Assembly: GCA_009775265.1 (NCBI GenBank) | Contig: VSPG01000019.1 | Span: 1 to 43,132 of the forward strand | DNA length: 43,132 bases | Source: Muribaculaceae bacterium | GTDB taxonomy: Bacteria; Bacteroidota; Bacteroidia; Bacteroidales; Muribaculaceae | Direction: 5' to 3' | Translations under genes and position numbers: made by a program | The notes under the pieces: generated by a model | Database searches by the model: none | Told to the model about the DNA's origin: nothing | The model's input: the letters and a program-made list of their open reading frames with translations, nothing else | Part shown: positions 8,452 through 15,850 of the stretch, in pieces | How the letters are laid out: each line of letters begins with the position of its first letter | Position numbering within the stretch: the first letter of the stretch is position 1

Positions 8452-9129
8452 CTATTCGTCGAGCGAATAGTTTATGAAATCTATAAGCGGACGCAACGGG
8501 GCCAACATGTCGGCGGCAGCCTCCGGCCAGTCGGCACGCGAGAAGAAGCCGGGAGCGAGCCCGCAGAATTTGCCGTAGCTTTTCAGGCGCAGCAGCGCGG
8601 CCTGCGGGTGATCCTTCGGCCATCCTTTCGGAGCCGTCTTAAGCGCCGGGCCTATCCACACATCGCCGTACAGGCGGCGAAGCTCCGGCTCGGCAAGGAT
8701 GCCCTGAAGCTCGTCTATGTTGTCCACTATGGCATGGCGCATCTTGTTCAGGCGAGGGCCGTCCAAGCAATAAAGGCCGCCGTACAGGCCGCCTTCGCCC
8801 GGCCTCTCATCCATCTGCAGATAATAGCCGGCATAATCGTCGCGGTGTCCCTGCACGGAAAAAGCAGCCGAAAAATAAGTCTTATAGGGACTCTTGTCGT
8901 TGGAAAAACGCGTGTCGCGGTAGATTCTGTACGAGGCCGAACGCGCCGAAATGCCCCCTACCCTCGGGTCGTGCTGCGCAAGACGCGCTATAAGACGCCC
9001 CACTTCTGCATACCATTGCTCGCGCACTGCATCATATTCCGCCCTGTGGGCCTGAAACCACGGACGGTCGTTGTTCTCGCCGAGACGGCGCAGAAACGAG
9101 AATGCGGGATGGAGCTTTTGCTGAGGCAT
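8452..9129 (-). CDS. DUF2461 family protein
   Basis: A 225-residue soluble protein with the hallmarks of the DUF2461 family: an N-terminal NNDRPWF segment and the central YRIYRDTRFSNDKSPYKT block (about residues 68-85). The biochemical role of the family is not established. It is the last gene of the run psd-pssA-DUF4834-DUF2461, 35 bp after its neighbour; nothing in it points to a phospholipid function. Confidence 0.85.
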   Translation of the reverse strand: MPQQKLHPAFSFLRRLGENNDRPWFQAHRAEYDAVREQWYAEVGRLIARLAQHDPRVGGISARSASYRIYRDTRFSNDKSPYKTYFSAAFSVQGHRDDYAGYYLQMDERPGEGGLYGGLYCLDGPRLNKMRHAIVDNIDELQGILAEPELRRLYGDVWIGPALKTAPKGWPKDHPQAALLRLKSYGKFCGLAPGFFSRADWPEAAADMLAPLRPLIDFINYSLDE

Positions 9130-9164
9130 GCGGAATTAATCTTGAACCGGATGTTACTGTGGTG

Positions 9165-9533
9165 TTATTTTATTTCCTCCCAGTCGGCGTCCTCGACCTG
9201 CGTCTCCGACTTGAAGTCGGCGGCAGGCTCCGCCCCGTCTGTCTGCGACGAAAACACTTTCACTTCCTCAAAAGCCACATATTCGCCCACATCACGCGCG
9301 ATTTTCTTTTTCTTGCGCCGTGGCGAAAAGCCGCTTTCATCCTCTTTTGCGCGTCCGCCCGAGGCACCACGCGCAAAAGCGTCGCGCATGGCTTCGGCAT
9401 CGCGCATGTGCCGGCGCAGCATGCGGTATTGCCGCCACACAGCCCAGACCACCCGCCCGAGAGGCAGAAGTATGAAGAAAAATATGAGAAGGAAAATGAA
9501 TGTACCCATAAAGAGAGCGTAAGGAATATCCAC
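9165..9533 (-). CDS. Small membrane protein, probably DUF4834 family
   Basis: 122 residues: one N-terminal transmembrane helix (about 8-30), a basic stretch (about 33-80, with RRKKKK), then an acidic tail that includes EYVAFEEVKVF. This layout and the EYVxFEE segment recall DUF4834 proteins of Bacteroidetes, whose function is unknown. It is 35 bp downstream of pssA and 35 bp upstream of the DUF2461 gene, so it is probably translated from the phospholipid operon mRNA. Confidence 0.7.
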   Translation of the reverse strand: MDIPYALFMGTFIFLLIFFFILLPLGRVVWAVWRQYRMLRRHMRDAEAMRDAFARGASGGRAKEDESGFSPRRKKKKIARDVGEYVAFEEVKVFSSQTDGAEPAADFKSETQVEDADWEEIK

Positions 9534-9568
9534 AGAACCCGCTCAGGCAGCCGTGCCGCCCGAAGGAA

Positions 9569-10273
9569 TCAGTCGTCGCGGTGGCGAGTGAACATCGACA
9601 GCATGACGTACAGGACAATTGTCCACGCAAGTCCGCTGACTCCGTAAAACACCACGAACGCTATCGCAGCAAGAACAATCACGTAACGGCGGAAGTTCTC
9701 GCGCAGGTCTAAATTCTTGAATTTAAGAGAGAACATGCGCACATCGCTCACCATTGCGAGCGACACGAGCGCCACGAGCACCACCACCACACCGGTGCCG
9801 GGATAGCTGTAACGCTCTATCCACCCGCACAAGCCTATCCAGAATATGGCGTTGGCAGGTATGGGAAGACCGCGGAAACTGGTGGTCTGCGTGGTGTCCA
9901 CGTTGAATTTGGCAAGCCGCAGAGCGCCCATCGCAGGAATGAACAGCGACGCATAGCACAGCCACGGATGCAATGAATGTTCCAGCATCACATTGAGCAG
10001 CAGCACAGCCGGAGCCACGCCGAAACTCACAAGATCGCTCAGCGAGTCGAGTTCCTTTCCGATAGCGGAATAAGCACGTAAAGCACGCGCCGAAGCACCG
10101 TCGAGAAAATCGAACAATGCTGCGGCGCCTATCATCACGTATGCCCACTGCTGGCCGGTCATGGGACCGAACACATCGTTGTGGCTGAACGCGAAAATTA
10201 TTGCTGCACATCCGCTGAGCAGATTAAGCAGTGTAATCGTGTTCGGGATGCAGGATATTATTTTTCTTAGCAT
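9569..10273 (-). CDS. pssA: CDP-diacylglycerol-serine O-phosphatidyltransferase
   Basis: Makes phosphatidylserine from CDP-diacylglycerol and serine at the inner membrane. The 234-residue protein carries the complete CDP-alcohol phosphatidyltransferase motif: D58-G59-x2-A62-R63-x8-G72-x3-D76-x3-D80. Several hydrophobic helices surround it. Its first 7 bases overlap the end of psd, so the two enzymes that make phosphatidylethanolamine are translationally coupled, with the decarboxylase first. Confidence 0.94.
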   Translation of the reverse strand: MLRKIISCIPNTITLLNLLSGCAAIIFAFSHNDVFGPMTGQQWAYVMIGAAALFDFLDGASARALRAYSAIGKELDSLSDLVSFGVAPAVLLLNVMLEHSLHPWLCYASLFIPAMGALRLAKFNVDTTQTTSFRGLPIPANAIFWIGLCGWIERYSYPGTGVVVVLVALVSLAMVSDVRMFSLKFKNLDLRENFRRYVIVLAAIAFVVFYGVSGLAWTIVLYVMLSMFTRHRDD

Positions 10274-10959
10274 TTTGTCGGGGGATTAAGCCTTGCCACT
10301 TGCGTCACGCCGCCGGTGGTGTGGTCGCCGAGTTTCACAAGGATGTCGCTGCCCACAGGCACGAAAATGTCGACTCGCGAGCCGAACTTGATGAATCCCA
10401 TGTGGTCTTCCACAGACGCCTCTATGCCCGGCTCGGCATAGGTGACGATGCGCCGGGCTATGGCGCCGGCTATCTGCCTCACCACCACAAGCTGCCCTTC
10501 CGGGGTGCGTATCACCACGGTGGCACGCTCGTTGTCCGTGCTGGATTTCGGAAGCCACGCGCCGAGATAGCGGCCGCTGTGGTGGCGCATGTACACCACC
10601 TCGCCGTCCACCGGAAACCAGTTGGCATGCACATTGAAAATGGTCATGAACATGGAAATCTGCACGGCGGGGCCATGAAGATATTCCTGCTCTACGGTTT
10701 GTTCCAGAGCCACCACCTTTCCGTCAGCGCTGGCCACAACGGCGTTGCGTCTGTCGCCTTTGAACTCACGGCGGGGCGAGCGGAAGAAGTTCACCATCAC
10801 TATATACAGAACGGCACTGACAGCGGCGACGGCAAATGCCGCCACATGGTTACGGCCCCATACCCACAACGGTACATTGACTGCAAGCAGCGCGACAAGC
10901 GCCACTATCAGTATATTTGTGCCTTCATGATGCAGTTTTACTCTCATCTTTCGATGCAT
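10267..10959 (-). CDS. psd: Phosphatidylserine decarboxylase, short form
   Basis: Converts phosphatidylserine to phosphatidylethanolamine. The 230-residue protein has two N-terminal hydrophobic helices (about 15-60), the FNVHANWFPVDG block near 105-120, and the self-cleavage site G193-S194 in KFGSRVD, where the pyruvoyl cofactor is formed. The short form is the usual one in Bacteroidales. Two ATGs lie close together (10959 and 10947); the first is used here, the second is equally possible. It leads the operon psd-pssA-DUF4834-DUF2461. Confidence 0.94.
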   Translation of the reverse strand: MHRKMRVKLHHEGTNILIVALVALLAVNVPLWVWGRNHVAAFAVAAVSAVLYIVMVNFFRSPRREFKGDRRNAVVASADGKVVALEQTVEQEYLHGPAVQISMFMTIFNVHANWFPVDGEVVYMRHHSGRYLGAWLPKSSTDNERATVVIRTPEGQLVVVRQIAGAIARRIVTYAEPGIEASVEDHMGFIKFGSRVDIFVPVGSDILVKLGDHTTGGVTQVARLNPPTKC

Positions 10960-10988
10960 GTGTATGGGCCGAAACCCTGTTCATTATG

Positions 10989-11019
10989 CAAAGTTAGCTT
11001 ATTTTTCCTTAGCCACAAA
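10989..11019 (-). promoter_or_regulatory. Complete sigma-ABfr promoter of the psd operon
   Basis: Minus strand: -33 TTTG (11019-11016), a 19-nt spacer, -7 TAACTTTG (10996-10989), about 30 bp before psd. The left MITE copy inserted only 18 bp upstream of the -33 box, so it could alter expression without destroying the promoter. Confidence 0.85.
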
Positions 11020-11037
11020 TGTTTTTCGTGTTTTTTA

Positions 11038-11252
11038 GAGGTTGTCTAATAATCATTGTCAACGACAGGGTGGTGTATTTTATGTTAAGGTGCAGTTTAT
11101 GAGGAGGAAGCAATGGGGTTCCATTGTGACCGACGAGTAAATGTGCGTTAACATAAAAGACACCATGCAGAAGTAATTTTAAATTTTTGTCAAGGTTGTC
11201 AACAATGGAATTGGCAACCCCCTGTCATTAACAAGCATTATTAAACAACCTC
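11038..11252 (+). mobile_element. MITE copy 1 (215 bp), left member of an inverted pair
   Basis: Begins GAGGTTGTCTAATAAT and ends with the inverted counterpart ATTATTAAACAACCTC; the terminal inverted repeats are about 34 bp (up to GACAGGG) with a few mismatches. TTA flanks both sides (11035-11037 and 11253-11255), consistent with a 3-bp target duplication. GAG ends and a TNA duplication fit the IS1031 group of IS5-type elements; this assignment is inference. There is no transposase, so it can move only in trans. Inside, TTTTATGTTAA (11078-11088) pairs with TTAACATAAAA (11148-11158). Its right end lies 6 bp after the stop of the GNAT-like gene. About 8 differences separate its first 175 bases from copy 2. 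Confidence 0.85.
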
Positions 11253-11258
11253 TTACAA

Positions 11259-12404
11259 TTACAGCTCCTTACGCCAGGCGCGGCGGCGGCGGTGCTGGCG
11301 GCGTTCAAAGTACTCCCACTGGCGCTGCACGCTTTCATTCCCCTCAAGTTCGAGGTTGCTCTCGGCCTCACGGTAGCCGTGGGCTATGAAGCGCGGGATG
11401 AGGTCGCAGAACACCAGCGAGTTCACGCCCTTGCCCTGAAGGTCCTTACGCACGGCCACAAGCATGAGGTCCACCACTCCGACACCCTTCCCGCGTATGG
11501 CACGCAGCAGCTTCAGCCATCCTGCAGGAAGCAGCCTTCCGCCGCTGGCCTGCAATGCGGCCGTAAGGGACGGCATGGCTATGCCGGCGGCGGCCAGACG
11601 CCCGTCCGAATCGATTATGATGCTCAGGTCGTCGAGGCGCAGCATGCCGAGATAATTGTCCACGTAGTAGTCTATCATCCTGTCCGTAAGCGGAGTGAAC
11701 CCGTACAAACCGGCATACGCCTCGTTGATGAGATGGAAAAACTCCCGGCCGTATTTTTTCTTCAGTTCCGACCTGGACTTGACGGATGCGCTCGACAGAC
11801 CGTATTTCTTACGCACAATATCGGCTATGCGCAGCATTTTGGCAGGAACTTCGCCGGGCACTTTTATACGGTATTCCACCCAGTCCACCTCCTTGCTGAA
11901 GCCCATGCGCTCCATATGCACGGGATAATACGGATAATTATATATGGTGGCCATCGTGCCCTGCTCGTCGAAGCCTTCGACGAGCATTCCCTCGTGGTCC
12001 ATGTCGGTAAAGCCCATAGGACCCACCATGGACGTCATGCCGCGCTCGCGCCCCCACTCGGCCACAGCCTCGAAAAGCGCATCTACTACGGCAGCGTCGT
12101 CCGTAAAGTCCACAAATCCGAAACGCACCACACGCTCGCCGAAGCGGCTGTTGGCGTCGCGGTTGATAATCGCCGTGATGCGTCCGGCCGCACGCCCGTC
12201 GCGGTAGGCCATGAAGCTCTGCGACTCGCACACTTCCGACGCAGGATTTCGCCGCGGATTGAGCGTGGCGAGTTCGTCTATCACCAGCGGCGGCACAAAG
12301 CAGCCGTTGCCACGGTACAGATCTATGCCGAAGCGCACGTAGCGAAGCAGTTCGCTACGCGTGGGTTTAAGCGGTTTTACTGTTATTCCGTCTGTCATAA
12401 TCAT
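11259..12404 (-). CDS. GNAT-like acyltransferase family protein of unknown substrate
   Basis: A 381-residue soluble protein. The C-terminal half has a GNAT-like fold outline (beta strand VDLMLVAVRKDLQGKGVNSL, with RKDLQGKGV standing where the acetyl-CoA pyrophosphate loop Q/RxxGxG/A is expected, followed by a helix). The N-terminal half (about 70-190) looks like a second, diverged GNAT-like domain with a conserved MGPMGFTDMDHEGML block. Related Bacteroidales proteins are usually annotated only as hypothetical or acetyltransferase. The frame runs 9 codons further upstream, but ATG at 12404 overlaps the kinase-like gene's TGA as ATGA, which favours it; M at 12398 is possible. Coupled expression suggests the two proteins act together. 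Confidence 0.75.
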   Translation of the reverse strand: MIMTDGITVKPLKPTRSELLRYVRFGIDLYRGNGCFVPPLVIDELATLNPRRNPASEVCESQSFMAYRDGRAAGRITAIINRDANSRFGERVVRFGFVDFTDDAAVVDALFEAVAEWGRERGMTSMVGPMGFTDMDHEGMLVEGFDEQGTMATIYNYPYYPVHMERMGFSKEVDWVEYRIKVPGEVPAKMLRIADIVRKKYGLSSASVKSRSELKKKYGREFFHLINEAYAGLYGFTPLTDRMIDYYVDNYLGMLRLDDLSIIIDSDGRLAAAGIAMPSLTAALQASGGRLLPAGWLKLLRAIRGKGVGVVDLMLVAVRKDLQGKGVNSLVFCDLIPRFIAHGYREAESNLELEGNESVQRQWEYFERRQHRRRRAWRKEL

Positions 12405-13147
12405 GGATTTACCGGTCGCGCCGACAGCCATGCCAGCACTACCACCATCACCGTCAGAAAAGCTATTACAATGAAATAAAAACGTCGGGCGCGGCGCTCG
12501 CCGCTCAGAGCTATGTGCAGCGACTGCACGTCTGTTATGCGGCGACGGTCGGCACGCAGGCAGCGGTCGGCCACATCGCTCAGTCTGTTGTCCTCTATGC
12601 CCGAGGCGTCGAGAGCCTCACGCACGACCTCGCCATAGGCACGTATGTCGTCGGCCGCCGATGCGCGGCTCAGCGATTCACGCTGCTCGAAGCCTACGTC
12701 GATGAGTTTCAGATTCCCGATATTTTCCGTGAAAATAATGCGCTCCGGGCGTATGGGATGGTGCACTATATGATTTGTCTGTATGTACTCGAGCGCGGCA
12801 GGCAGGCAGCGGCGCAGCTGCCCGATGTGAGCCTCGGTCACTCCGCCGGTGTCGATGAGCTTGCGCAGCGATGTTCCGTACACGTCGTCGCACACGATGC
12901 AGCGGCCGAGCCCGGGCACATCCTCGAAATCGTTTATCATCACGATGTTCGGATGGGCAAGGTTATATCGAACGTCGAATTCCTGCTCAATCATGCGGCA
13001 GTACTCGGGTTTGTCGCGATACTCCGGACGCAGAGTCTTGAGCATCACCCACTTGCCAAGCTTGCGGGCAGTGTATACATGATAAAATTCCTCATCCCAT
13101 TCGGGCAGATGCTCTATTTCTGTCCAGCGGGCGGTGCTATCGGTCAT
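12401..13147 (-). CDS. Membrane-anchored protein kinase homologue, probably a pseudokinase
   Basis: A 248-residue protein with the Hanks-type Ser/Thr kinase fold outline: lysine K37 in WVMLKTL, helix-C glutamate E56, HPNIV at 65-69, a hinge near 87, and DVG (150-152) in place of DFG. Key residues are missing: the glycine-rich loop is not recognisable, the catalytic HRD reads H129-H130-P131, and the Asn of KPEN is R136. It therefore probably does not phosphorylate. A C-terminal transmembrane helix (about 223-243) is followed by a short tail, placing the kinase-like domain in the cytoplasm. It is the first gene of a two-gene unit with the GNAT-like gene (ATGA overlap). Confidence 0.82.
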   Translation of the reverse strand: MTDSTARWTEIEHLPEWDEEFYHVYTARKLGKWVMLKTLRPEYRDKPEYCRMIEQEFDVRYNLAHPNIVMINDFEDVPGLGRCIVCDDVYGTSLRKLIDTGGVTEAHIGQLRRCLPAALEYIQTNHIVHHPIRPERIIFTENIGNLKLIDVGFEQRESLSRASAADDIRAYGEVVREALDASGIEDNRLSDVADRCLRADRRRITDVQSLHIALSGERRARRFYFIVIAFLTVMVVVLAWLSARPVNP

Positions 13148-13185
13148 TTCTTTTCAGAATGTTATGATTACAAATGATTAAAGTG

Positions 13186-13193
13186 CAAAGTTA
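13186..13193 (-). promoter_or_regulatory. -7 box for the pseudokinase-GNAT unit
   Basis: Minus strand TAACTTTG (TAnnTTTG), 38 bp before the start codon at 13147. It is half of an inverted repeat, GCAAAGT (13185-13191) and ACTTTGC (13207-13213), so a second, divergent -7-like box faces the other way. No clear -33 TTTG is seen. Confidence 0.45.
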
Positions 13194-13204
13194 CTGATTT
13201 TTTG

Positions 13205-13520
13205 CGACTTTGCAGTCTCTATATAAAAAAATTACCCGTCGTCACGACGAGCAATCTTCTTAACCTTAAATCTAATACCATGAAAAACACGTTGCAAATT
13301 TAGTCATTTTATGTTATACAACATATTTTCAAGGCTCAATATTTGAATATTTAACCTAATTTAACATGTCGCATGGTAGGTTTTGAATTCATAGGTCAGT
13401 AATGGCTGAATTGTTCTTTTCCGGCCGCAGGCTGCGTCCGGGCAGGGCACAATGCGGCATGGGATGTTTTGGGTAGAGAAAATTTCGATAGGTGGTAGAA
13501 TGTGAATCCTCGGGTAATAC
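13205..13520 (+). other. Gene-less region with a leader-like plus-strand segment and a 7-codon ORF
   Basis: Reading the plus strand there is a -7-like CGACTTTG (13205-13212), then a small hairpin CGTCG-TCA-CGACG around 13238-13250, then an AT-rich stretch typical of Bacteroidales 5' leaders leading to ATG at 13280. The ORF from it codes only MKNTLQI and stops at 13303. No long plus-strand gene follows; the rest to 13520 is AT-rich and then GC-rich with short frames only. It may be a leader peptide region, a small RNA, or the remnant of a lost gene. I see no terminator for the sigma factor gene here. Confidence 0.35.
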
Positions 13521-14024
13521 CTATCGGTAGTCGGCAAACTGTTCCTGGAGTTTTTTGCGCGCAAAGAAGATGCGGCTTTTCACAGTGCCGAGCGGAAGGC
13601 TCATCTTTTCGGCGATTTCATTGTACTTGTAGCCTGCCACATGCATCGAGAACGGCACGCGGTACTCGTCAGAGAAACTATTGATGGCGTCGGTAATCTC
13701 CGAGGCAGCGAAAGAGCCTTCGGGGGTTTCAAGTCCGCTGTCCTGCGACAGGTTCAGGTGGTGGAGGTTGTCGGTGGTGTCGGTGACGGTGGCCGCACGG
13801 GCGCCACGGCGGTAGTTGTTGATGAAAATGTTGCGCATGATGGTGAACACCCATCCTTTGAAATTGGTGTTCTCGGCATACTTTGCCTCGTTGTCAAGCG
13901 CTTTGAGGGTGGTGTCCTGCAAAAGGTCGTAAGCGTCGTCGCGGTTACTTGTGAGCATGTAGGCAAAGTTCAGCAAATTGCTCTGAAGTCTCATCAAGTC
14001 GTTTTGAAATTTCTCGGTTCCCAT
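13521..14024 (-). CDS. ECF-type RNA polymerase sigma factor
   Basis: A 167-residue sigma-70 family protein with only regions 2 and 4. Region 2 (about 10-75) includes NRDDAYDLLQDTTLKAL and FKGWVFTIMRNIFINNYRR, the core-binding and -10 recognition parts. Region 4 (about 110-163) has the helix-turn-helix YNEIAEKMSLPLGTVKSRIF. The size is typical of ECF factors. No anti-sigma factor gene is adjacent on either side; the next genes in the same direction, 373 bp away, are the pseudokinase and GNAT-like genes. The target regulon is unknown. Confidence 0.92.
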   Translation of the reverse strand: MGTEKFQNDLMRLQSNLLNFAYMLTSNRDDAYDLLQDTTLKALDNEAKYAENTNFKGWVFTIMRNIFINNYRRGARAATVTDTTDNLHHLNLSQDSGLETPEGSFAASEITDAINSFSDEYRVPFSMHVAGYKYNEIAEKMSLPLGTVKSRIFFARKKLQEQFADYR

Positions 14025-14095
14025 AGTGATAAATTTGATGTAGATTTATGGATTATTTTATTTGCTTTTGTGATGTATCTTTGTTGTTGACGATT

Positions 14096-14124
14096 CAAAA
14101 TTACACACAATTCGAGAAATGCAA
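14096..14124 (-). promoter_or_regulatory. Promoter of the ECF sigma factor gene
   Basis: Minus strand: TTG (14124-14122), an 18-nt spacer, -7 TAATTTTG (14103-14096). This predicts an AT-rich 5' leader of about 65-70 nt before the start at 14024. Confidence 0.55.
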
Positions 14125-14458
14125 TAGTTTTTGTGTTAAAAATATGTTAAAACAATAATTTTTTAATTTTAATAATGCTACATGTTTGACATTCAACATT
14201 TTAAATAGATATCTTGCTGTTTCAGTATTGTTGCAAACTTGTAAAAACAAGCGCATTGCAATACATTTGTAACAAATACGAAACACATCCAACATCGTTT
14301 CGTCAACTAATTACCACAAACGAGACTAAGCCAAAAATGGTTCGTTTTCGTAAATATTTTAACTAAAAACATACACTTGGGCCAGCCGCCCCCCTTACGT
14401 AGCGGACTCTATTTTGTCTTCACCGGCCGCACACACACAAACTATGCGAATAAATCAC
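14125..14458. other. AT-rich intergenic stretch without recognisable genes
   Basis: Divergent intergenic DNA between the sigma factor gene and the flippase-like gene. It is strongly AT-rich from 14125 to about 14380, then GC-rich with CA repeats near 14430-14440. Only short frames are open. I see no RNA gene or repeat here. Confidence 0.5.
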
Positions 14459-14466
14459 TACCTTTG
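14459..14466 (+). promoter_or_regulatory. -7 box of the ancestral promoter of the flippase-like gene
   Basis: TACCTTTG fits TAnnTTTG. MITE copy 2 (14508-14817) now lies between it and the start codon at 14825; without the element the leader would be only about 50 nt. No -33 TTTG is visible. Confidence 0.5.
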
Positions 14467-14507
14467 CAATTGTTTGCACGCCCGCGCGCAAAACAGTAAT
14501 ATTTTTA

Positions 14508-14817
14508 GAGGTTGCTTAATAATGCTTGTTAATGACAGGGCCGAAATTTTTCAGACGGATTTATTCCTGTGGCGAAGGAGCATAGCGGGCTATGCGACTG
14601 AAGCAAAGGGATAAAGACGCTCAAAATTTCGGATGCGTCGCTAATTCCATTGTTTACAACCTTAACAAAAATTTAAAATTACTTCTGCATGGCGTCTTTT
14701 ATGTTAACGCACATTTACTCGTCGGTCACAATGGAACCACATTGCTCCCTCCTCATAAACTGCACCTTAACATAAAATACACCACCCTGTCGTTAACAAT
14801 GATTATTAAACAACCTC
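14508..14817 (-). mobile_element. MITE copy 2 (310 bp), right member of the inverted pair
   Basis: Reverse-complement relative of copy 1: read on the minus strand, its first 175 bases match copy 1 with about 8 differences. The plus strand begins GAGGTTGCTTAATAAT and ends ATTATTAAACAACCTC. TTA flanks both sides (14505-14507 and 14818-14820). It is about 95 bp longer than copy 1 because it contains a long internal hairpin. There is no transposase. The element ends 7 bp before the start codon at 14825, so any transcript of the flippase-like gene from the upstream promoter includes the whole element as 5' leader. Confidence 0.85.
14541..14632. repeat. 92-nt imperfect hairpin nested in MITE copy 2
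   Basis: The arms begin and end with CCGAAATTTT (14541-14550) and AAAATTTCGG (14623-14632), and the tip is GCATAGC (14580-14586), GG, GCTATGC (14589-14595). Between them the arms align imperfectly over about 45 nt on each side. It is absent from copy 1, which joins the flanking sequences directly. It may be a regulatory RNA structure, a nested element, or a conserved end part of the parent insertion sequence. Confidence 0.75.
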
Positions 14818-14824
14818 TTAATAA

Positions 14825-15850
14825 ATGGCAAAGAATCCGACCATAAAGCGTTCACTCGGAAAGGCGGCAGGCTACGCCGTTCCGCTCATCGTGAGCGTCG
14901 GCCTGTGCTACATGCTGTTCACCAACATTGATTTCGGGGAAATGACCGAGATAGTGAGCAGCCAGTGCCGCCCGTGGTGGATAGCTGCGGCAATGCTGCT
15001 AAGCATTGTGAGCCACGTGGCACGCGCAGCACGATGGCGCCTGCAGCTCAGCGCGCTCGGCATAAAATGCACCCTCTGGCAACTCACCCTGAGCATATTC
15101 GGCACCTATGCCGTCAATCTCGTGTTTCCGCGCCTCGGAGAAATATGGCGCACCACCTACGTCGCGCGCCGCAGCGGCGCTCCGTTCACGCAAGTGTTCG
15201 GCTCCATGGTGGCCGACCGCCTGAGCGACGCCGGCACAGCGCTGCTGCTCACAGCGCTGGCCATTGTGGCAGCCTCTGGCCATACACTCGAATATCTCCG
15301 CGGCAGCGCAGGCACCCTCGGAAGCATCGGCCGCATGCTGTCATCGCCATGGCTGTGGGCGGCAGCAATCGCCGCAACCGCTTCGGTGTGGCTTTACATA
15401 GCCCGTTCGCGTTCGGCATTGGCCGTAAAAGCCCGCGGCATAACAGCCGGCCTGTGGCAAGGTTTCGCAGTAGTGGCGTCGATGCCCGGCCGTGGCCGGT
15501 GGCTGCTGCTCACATGCGCAGTGTGGGGCTGCTACTATGTGCAGCTCTACCTCGCGTTTTTCGCGTTCCCCTTCACGGCCGGACTGGCCGCAGGAGCATC
15601 AGGCGCCACGGTCGTGCTCGTGGCATTCGCCCTCTCGAGCGTATCGATGGGCGTGCCCAGCAACGGTGGCATAGGCCCGTGGCAGTGGGCCGTAATCTTC
15701 GCCCTCGGCAGCTACGGAGTGGCGGCGCCTCAGGCCGGCGCGTTCGCCAACCTTGTGCTCGGCTCACAGACCCTGCTGATTATCGTCCTTGGCGTCTTCA
15801 CTTTCGCTTACATAGCTATTTCCAACAAACACAAAGACATAAAGAAATGA
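14825..15850 (+). CDS. LPG-synthase-type flippase-like membrane protein
   Basis: A 341-residue polytopic membrane protein of the lysylphosphatidylglycerol synthase TM/AglD/YbhN type (PF03706-like). About eight hydrophobic helices are visible, with the conserved SHVARAARWRLQL segment near 62-74, FPRLGEIWRTTYV near 100, VADRLSDAG near 130, and SMGVPSNGGIGPWQW near 275-290. Only the membrane domain is present; there is no aminoacyl-transferase domain, so it is more likely a lipid or lipid-linked intermediate transporter. The next gene starts inside its stop (ATGA). Its upstream region is occupied by MITE copy 2. Confidence 0.85.
   Translation: MAKNPTIKRSLGKAAGYAVPLIVSVGLCYMLFTNIDFGEMTEIVSSQCRPWWIAAAMLLSIVSHVARAARWRLQLSALGIKCTLWQLTLSIFGTYAVNLVFPRLGEIWRTTYVARRSGAPFTQVFGSMVADRLSDAGTALLLTALAIVAASGHTLEYLRGSAGTLGSIGRMLSSPWLWAAAIAATASVWLYIARSRSALAVKARGITAGLWQGFAVVASMPGRGRWLLLTCAVWGCYYVQLYLAFFAFPFTAGLAAGASGATVVLVAFALSSVSMGVPSNGGIGPWQWAVIFALGSYGVAAPQAGAFANLVLGSQTLLIIVLGVFTFAYIAISNKHKDIKK

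Noticed and set aside
11038..14817. A composite transposon moving as one unit
   Set aside because: Each element has its own TTA flanks and neither encodes a transposase, so two independent insertions explain the arrangement more simply; the outer TTA pair alone is too short to decide.
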